The position numbers and the translations under genes are program-made. Below are positions 60,098 through 64,000 of a DNA stretch of 64,000 nt, piece after piece. The notes under the pieces are model-generated. The model was not told where the DNA came from. It saw nothing but the letters and a program-made list of their open reading frames with translations, and did not search any database. The stretch is from an uncultured Clostridia bacterium (GTDB lineage: Bacteria; Bacillota; Clostridia; Oscillospirales; Ruminococcaceae): the NCBI GenBank assembly GCA_947389015.1, contig CANDVA010000016.1:1-64000 (forward strand), in the 5' to 3' direction. Numbering within the stretch: position 1 is the stretch's first letter; each line of letters starts with the position of its first letter.

Positions 60098-61005
60098 TAT
60101 TTTCCATTCCTCTCAATATTATTTATCTCCGCGATATCCTTGGCGATCTGCTCCTTCAGCTCGTCAAGACCCGCGAATTTGCGCTCGGGGCGCAGAAATT
60201 TCGTCAGCGAAACGGCAACTTTCTCACCGTACAATTCTCCGGCAAAATTCAGAATATGCGTTTCCATAACGGTCTCGCCGCCGTTGACGACGGTCGGGCG
60301 GATACCGATATTCGTAATGCCGCGGTAATTTCTCCCGTGAACGCTCACATAGCTCGCGTACACGCCGAAGCGCGGTATCACGTTGGTCTTGGGTATTATC
60401 TGATTAATGGTCGGGAACGACATCGTCCGCGCTATCATGTTACCCGATACGACGGGCAGTTTGAACCGCAGCTCATAGCCGAGCAGCCTGTTCGCTTCTT
60501 CTATCCCGCCGTTTCGGATAAGCTCGCGGATATGCGTGGAGCTTATCATCTCGCCGTCAATGCACACGTCATCGACGATCTGCACGTCAATACCGTATTT
60601 TTCGCCAAGCTCGGTCAGCCGTTCGGGAGTGCCGTAGCCGCCCAGCCCGAAACGAAAATTCCGCCCGCAGCACGCAAACCCCGCGTTGAGCCGCTCACGC
60701 AGCAGCTCTCGGACAAATTCCTCGTCGGTGAGCGTGCAGACCTCGGCGAAATCGGGCGCGCAGATGTACTCCACGCCCATTTTCTCCATAAGCTCGCGCT
60801 TGTTCTCAAACGAGATGATGTCCTCGGGACTTCTGAACTTGGGCAGCGTGGTATCGCAGTTGAACGTGAACACGGCCGGCTTTAAATCGCGCCGCGCCAG
60901 CGCCGCGCCGATAACGCCGATATGCCCCAGATGCAGTCCGTCAAAATACCCCAGCGCGACAGCCGTTCTTTCCGACGGTGCTGCGCCATACGTTATATCT
61001 ATCAA
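60097..61005 (-). CDS. ribF: Bifunctional riboflavin kinase/FAD synthetase
   Basis: 302 residues. The N-terminal FMN adenylyltransferase domain has [19 protein letters not shown] and the [10 protein letters not shown] motif; the C-terminal flavokinase domain (about 180-302) has [22 protein letters not shown], the [11 protein letters not shown] stretch and METHILNF. Converts riboflavin to FMN and FAD. Between truB and gltX in the conserved operon; no FMN riboswitch is seen. Confidence 0.95.
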   Translation of the reverse strand: MIDITYGAAPSERTAVALGYFDGLHLGHIGVIGAALARRDLKPAVFTFNCDTTLPKFRSPEDIISFENKRELMEKMGVEYICAPDFAEVCTLTDEEFVRELLRERLNAGFACCGRNFRFGLGGYGTPERLTELGEKYGIDVQIVDDVCIDGEMISSTHIRELIRNGGIEEANRLLGYELRFKLPVVSGNMIARTMSFPTINQIIPKTNVIPRFGVYASYVSVHGRNYRGITNIGIRPTVVNGGETVMETHILNFAGELYGEKVAVSLTKFLRPERKFAGLDELKEQIAKDIAEINNIERNGK

Positions 61006-61017
61006 ATTACTTCACCG

Positions 61018-61893
61018 TCAAAATCTTTTTACCGATATCAATTCATTATCGGAAATTTTCGCTATCCCGAGAAAATCCCCCGCATACACGCGGAACATCA
61101 CGCCCTCGGGAGCGTTATGCAGCCTTTTAACGTCAAGCCGCACACCGTTCATATAAAGGCGCTTCTGCTCCTCGTCAAGATGAATTTCGGGATAGCTCTT
61201 GAATACGCTCTCGGTCGGCAGCAGCAGACGCTCAAGCTCCTCAAGGGGCTTTTCGCGGAGCTCCGACAGCGGATAAGCCTCGTCGATACCGCAGCCGCAC
61301 GCGCGCGTCCGCACAAGGCTCGTCATTACTGCGCCCGTGCCGAGCGCCCTGCCGATATCGTCAATAAGGGAGCGTATATACGTTCCCGACGAGCAGTCGA
61401 CGTCGATAACGCCGTTCGCGCCGTAAAATTCGAGCAGCTCCAGCCGCGAGATCGTAACGGGACGCGGCTTTCTCTCGACCTCGATACCCTTCCGCGCCAG
61501 ATCGCAGAGCTTCTGCCCGTTGACTTTAAGCGCGGAATACATCGGCGGTATCTGTTCGATATCGCCGCGGAAACGCTCCAGAACGCTCTCCAGCGCGCTT
61601 GCGGAGACGTTCGCCGACTGCTGCTCCGAGCATCTGCCCCATATATCCAGAGTATCCGAGGTAAGCCCGAGACGGAAACCCGCACGGTAGCTCTTATCGC
61701 TGTCGGGCAGTATCGACGCCGCCTTTGTCGCCGAGCCGATAAACACGGGCAGCACGCCCGTCGCCATAGGATCGAGCGTTCCCGAGTGACCGACCTTTTT
61801 CGTATGATAACAGCCGCGTATGACCGCCACAACGTCGAACGAGGTGAAATCCGCGGGCTTGTTCACAACAATTACGCCATTTAACGGGCTCAT
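61018..61893 (-). CDS. truB: tRNA pseudouridine-55 synthase
   Basis: 291 residues. NGVIVVNKPADFTSFDVV at the start, KVGHSGTLDPMATGVLPV with the catalytic Asp near residue 41, and RFRGDIEQIPPMYSALKVNGQKL. It makes pseudouridine 55 in the T loop of tRNAs. The start overlaps the nrnA stop by four bases. Confidence 0.95.
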   Translation of the reverse strand: MSPLNGVIVVNKPADFTSFDVVAVIRGCYHTKKVGHSGTLDPMATGVLPVFIGSATKAASILPDSDKSYRAGFRLGLTSDTLDIWGRCSEQQSANVSASALESVLERFRGDIEQIPPMYSALKVNGQKLCDLARKGIEVERKPRPVTISRLELLEFYGANGVIDVDCSSGTYIRSLIDDIGRALGTGAVMTSLVRTRACGCGIDEAYPLSELREKPLEELERLLLPTESVFKSYPEIHLDEEQKRLYMNGVRLDVKRLHNAPEGVMFRVYAGDFLGIAKISDNELISVKRF

Positions 61894-62855
61894 ATGATAC
61901 CCGCCCTTTTTATCGCTTCTGCCGCCGCCTCAGCTATCTTTTCCTCGGCTTCACCGATAGTTCCGCCGTAGAACGAGCACCCCGCAGCGCGTTCGTGACC
62001 GCCGCCGCCGAACCGCATACATATCTCCGCAACGTTAATGCGGTCGCTCGAACGCATACTCGCCTTGTACACGCCCTTTTTCTTCTCTTTCATGCAAATG
62101 CCGATATCCACGCCCTCTATCTGACGCGGAATATTCGAGAGAGCGCCAACGTCGTCGCTGTCGATATCGGGAATACTCTCCACCAGCGACAGCGGCACGG
62201 ATATCATTGCGACGCGCCCCTCCGCGAAATAGCGGATATTTTTCAGCACCTCCTGCTCGAGACGTATGCGCCCCTGCGTTTTTAGGTCGAAATTCACGTA
62301 GTTTATCGCCGCGAAATCCGCGCCGTACTTTATCATCTCGGCGGCAATTATGTGCGTCTGCGCGGTCGTGTTCGAGAACTTGAAGCAGCCCGTATCGGTC
62401 GCCGTTCCCGTGTAAATGCAGTTGGCTAGTTCCCTGTCGAACGGAACGCCGAGCTCCTTTATCACCTCGTACACCAGCTCGCACGCCGCTGCGTATTCGG
62501 GACGGACGAGCGTCCGCTTCGCGTACTCGGTGTTGGACAAATGGTGGTCTATGCAAAGCTCCGCCTTGTCGCCGAGCTCTTTCATCTCGCCGAGCAGCTT
62601 GGTATCCGCAACGTCCGCGCAGACAATGGTCTTAGGCTCGAACTCCTGCTCCGCGACCGCCTTGAAAAGGTAGTCAAATCGGTGAGGTATCTCCTCGGGA
62701 CAGACCGCGCGAGCATGTTTGCCCATACGCTGTAACGCGCCGCAGAGCGCGTGACCGCACCCGAGAGTGTCACCGTCGGGACTTGCGTGCATGAGTATCA
62801 GATAATCGTCGTTTTCGCGCAGAAAATCCGCCGCCTGTTTAACGTCAATCTTCAC
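61890..62855 (-). CDS. nrnA: DHH/DHHA1 phosphoesterase, NrnA-like
   Basis: About 321 residues. I favour the GTG at 62855 because GGAGG lies eight bases upstream; it overlaps rbfA by 11 bases. An in-frame ATG at 62888 is an alternative. HASPDGDTLGCG, CADVADT, CIDHHLSNTEYA (the DHH motif) and TGTATDTGCFKFSNT bind the two metals, and GGGGHERAAGC is the DHHA1 signature. NrnA degrades short RNAs and hydrolyses pAp. Confidence 0.9.
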   Translation of the reverse strand: MKIDVKQAADFLRENDDYLILMHASPDGDTLGCGHALCGALQRMGKHARAVCPEEIPHRFDYLFKAVAEQEFEPKTIVCADVADTKLLGEMKELGDKAELCIDHHLSNTEYAKRTLVRPEYAAACELVYEVIKELGVPFDRELANCIYTGTATDTGCFKFSNTTAQTHIIAAEMIKYGADFAAINYVNFDLKTQGRIRLEQEVLKNIRYFAEGRVAMISVPLSLVESIPDIDSDDVGALSNIPRQIEGVDIGICMKEKKKGVYKASMRSSDRINVAEICMRFGGGGHERAAGCSFYGGTIGEAEEKIAEAAAEAIKRAGII

Positions 62856-63234
62856 CGCCGTCACCTCCGTCATCTCCGTTATCCTCAACGGGCTTGGGCA
62901 GGTGCGCGATTATATCCTCGATATGCTCGCTGTACTCAAGCGAATTATCCGCCTGAAATATCAGCTCGGGAATTTTCCGCATACGTATCCGCGCGGCGAT
63001 CTGCTTTTTGAAATAGCCGCCTGCCGCCCTCATGCCCTCAACAGCCTTTGCGGTGCGCTCTTCGCCGCCCATACAGGAGACCCACACCTTGCAGTAGCTC
63101 ATATCGTTGGTGACCTCGCAGCGCGTTATCGTCACAAATCCCTCCGCGACGCGCGGATCCTTAACGCCGCTTACCGCCGACGAAAGCTCCCGACGAATAT
63201 CTTCGCTGAGCCTTTTTATATTAAAGTTAGCCAA
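62845..63234 (-). CDS. rbfA: Ribosome-binding factor A
   Basis: 129 residues with the KH-like fold of RbfA: RLSEDIRRELSSAVSGVKDPRVAEGFVTITRCEVTNDMSYCKVWVS, then IAARIRMRKIPELIFQADNSLEYSEHIE. It aids 30S maturation in the cold. The C-terminus is a Gly-Asp repeat that also carries the nrnA ribosome binding site. Lies 28 bases after infB. Confidence 0.93.
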   Translation of the reverse strand: MANFNIKRLSEDIRRELSSAVSGVKDPRVAEGFVTITRCEVTNDMSYCKVWVSCMGGEERTAKAVEGMRAAGGYFKKQIAARIRMRKIPELIFQADNSLEYSEHIEDIIAHLPKPVEDNGDDGGDGGED

Positions 63235-63262
63235 TTGAGCCTCCTTTTATTTAGTCTTGTAA

Positions 63263-64000
63263 TTATTCCTGATATTCTTCCATCATATAAGCCTCGAAGA
63301 TGTCACCCTCCTTGATATCGGTGAACTTCTCCAGACTGATACCGCACTCGTAGCCCGCCGCGACCTCCTTGACGGAGTCCTTGAAGCGCTGCAAGCCCGC
63401 GATATGGTCGTCGCCGACGATGATGCCGTCGCGCACGATACGAACCTGACCGCTCCTCGCGACCTTGCCGTCGAGCACATACGAACCCGCGACCTTGCCG
63501 ACACCCGTGATATTGTACACCTGACGCACCTCGACGCGTCCGAGCCGTACCTCGCGGAATTTAGGCGCGAGCATTCCTTTCATAGCCGCGGTTATATCCT
63601 CTATCGCGTCGTAGATAACGCGGTACAGACGCACCTCAACGCCGTTCTCCTTGGCGCTCTCCTCCGCTGACGGGTGCGGTCTTACGTTAAAGCCGACGAT
63701 AATAGCGCCCGAAGCCATGGCGAGCATAATATCGCTCTCGCTGACCGCGCCGACTCCGCCGTGGATAACTCTAACGCGGACCTCGTCGTTGGTGATCTTC
63801 TCAAGCGACTGCTTGACAGCCTCGACGGAGCCCTGAACGTCGCCCTTGACGATAATCGGCAGCTCCTTGACCTCGCCCTGCTCGATAGACGAGAACAGAT
63901 TGTCGAGCGTGACCTTCTGATAGGACTTGAACTGCTCCTCTTTCGCCTCGTGCTTGCGCTTTTCGACAAGCTCGCGGGCAAGCTTTTCGTCCTCGACGGC
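63263..64000 (-). CDS. infB: Translation initiation factor IF-2, C-terminal part
   Basis: The last 246 codons of infB; the gene continues beyond the right edge. Sequence includes the late domain II/III region ([16 protein letters not shown]), [36 protein letters not shown], and the C-terminal fMet-tRNA-binding domain with [28 protein letters not shown] and [12 protein letters not shown]. It places initiator tRNA on the ribosome. The G domain lies outside the window. Confidence 0.95.
   Translation of the reverse strand, partial: AVEDEKLARELVEKRKHEAKEEQFKSYQKVTLDNLFSSIEQGEVKELPIIVKGDVQGSVEAVKQSLEKITNDEVRVRVIHGGVGAVSESDIMLAMASGAIIVGFNVRPHPSAEESAKENGVEVRLYRVIYDAIEDITAAMKGMLAPKFREVRLGRVEVRQVYNITGVGKVAGSYVLDGKVARSGQVRIVRDGIIVGDDHIAGLQRFKDSVKEVAAGYECGISLEKFTDIKEGDIFEAYMMEEYQE

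Noticed and set aside
58832-60328. 498-codon open frame on the plus strand
   Set aside because: It is antisense to gltX, whose motifs are clear. The translation has no recognisable domain and no plausible start signal.
60922-61884. 320-codon open frame on the plus strand
   Set aside because: Antisense to truB and ribF, both unambiguous.

Overview
The window looks like chromosomal DNA of a gut-type Clostridia (Firmicutes), most like an Oscillospirales/Ruminococcus relative. The evidence is strong Gram-positive ribosome binding sites, near-consensus TTGACA-17-TATAAT promoters, class B sortases, a lysine riboswitch upstream of asd, Ser/Thr-rich surface linkers, an ECF transporter module and a Firmicute-style infB-rbfA-nrnA-truB-ribF cluster. 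I see no rRNA, tRNA or CRISPR array. This assignment is an inference from gene content.

Layout. 0-8.1 kb (+): MoxR/DUF58/DUF4129-like membrane module, GNAT, pyrophosphatase-like protein, cobalamin-dependent MetH, MATE exporter. 8.1-9.1 kb: a 366-bp MITE-like element (a related end lies at the left edge of the window), a 51-residue Cys/Gly-rich protein, and an operator-like repeat cluster between divergent promoters. 9.1-17.8 kb (+): hypothetical protein, cysteine desulfurase-ThiI-CinA-like operon, three tandem class B sortases and a SpoIID-domain protein. 17.8-22.2 kb (-): LMW phosphatase, EcfT, Vat/CatB-like acetyltransferase, double-ATPase EcfA, GNAT. 22.3-33.9 kb: surface polysaccharide locus with an ABC exporter, two related COG5610-like proteins (one with a HAD domain), GT2, GT4, an EpsG-like protein and a priming sugar transferase. 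It also holds a secreted protein with an NPGTG sorting signal (a plausible sortase substrate) and an Ig-like (Big_2) surface protein.

34-41.6 kb is accessory. It holds an integrase remnant with an apparent internal deletion, a GntR-controlled ABC exporter with a visible operator, an orphan phage-type replication protein, and a NMT1/SsuA-like ABC importer. The importer sits behind a structured leader with a consensus promoter and an intrinsic terminator. Two 105-bp inverted copies of a palindrome-rich repeat bracket the last two. 41.6-46.8 kb (-): PerM-type exporter, amidohydrolase, then three paralogous small lipoproteins and a secreted metzincin-like protease, each unit with its own near-consensus promoter or terminator. 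Paired 16-bp direct repeats lie upstream of the protease promoter.

46.9-64 kb: queA (-); lysine riboswitch-asd-GNAT-dapA-dapB-ACT protein-MscS (+), a lysine/diaminopimelate operon; a Gld-like ABC system with a DUF4340 protein (-); and the translation/cofactor operon infB-rbfA-nrnA-truB-ribF-gltX (-), with infB cut by the right edge. The strongest leads for new biology are the protease/lipoprotein cassette, the unidentified leader RNA at 41.2-41.4 kb, the sortase triplet with its distant NPGTG partner, and the two families of small non-coding repeats.
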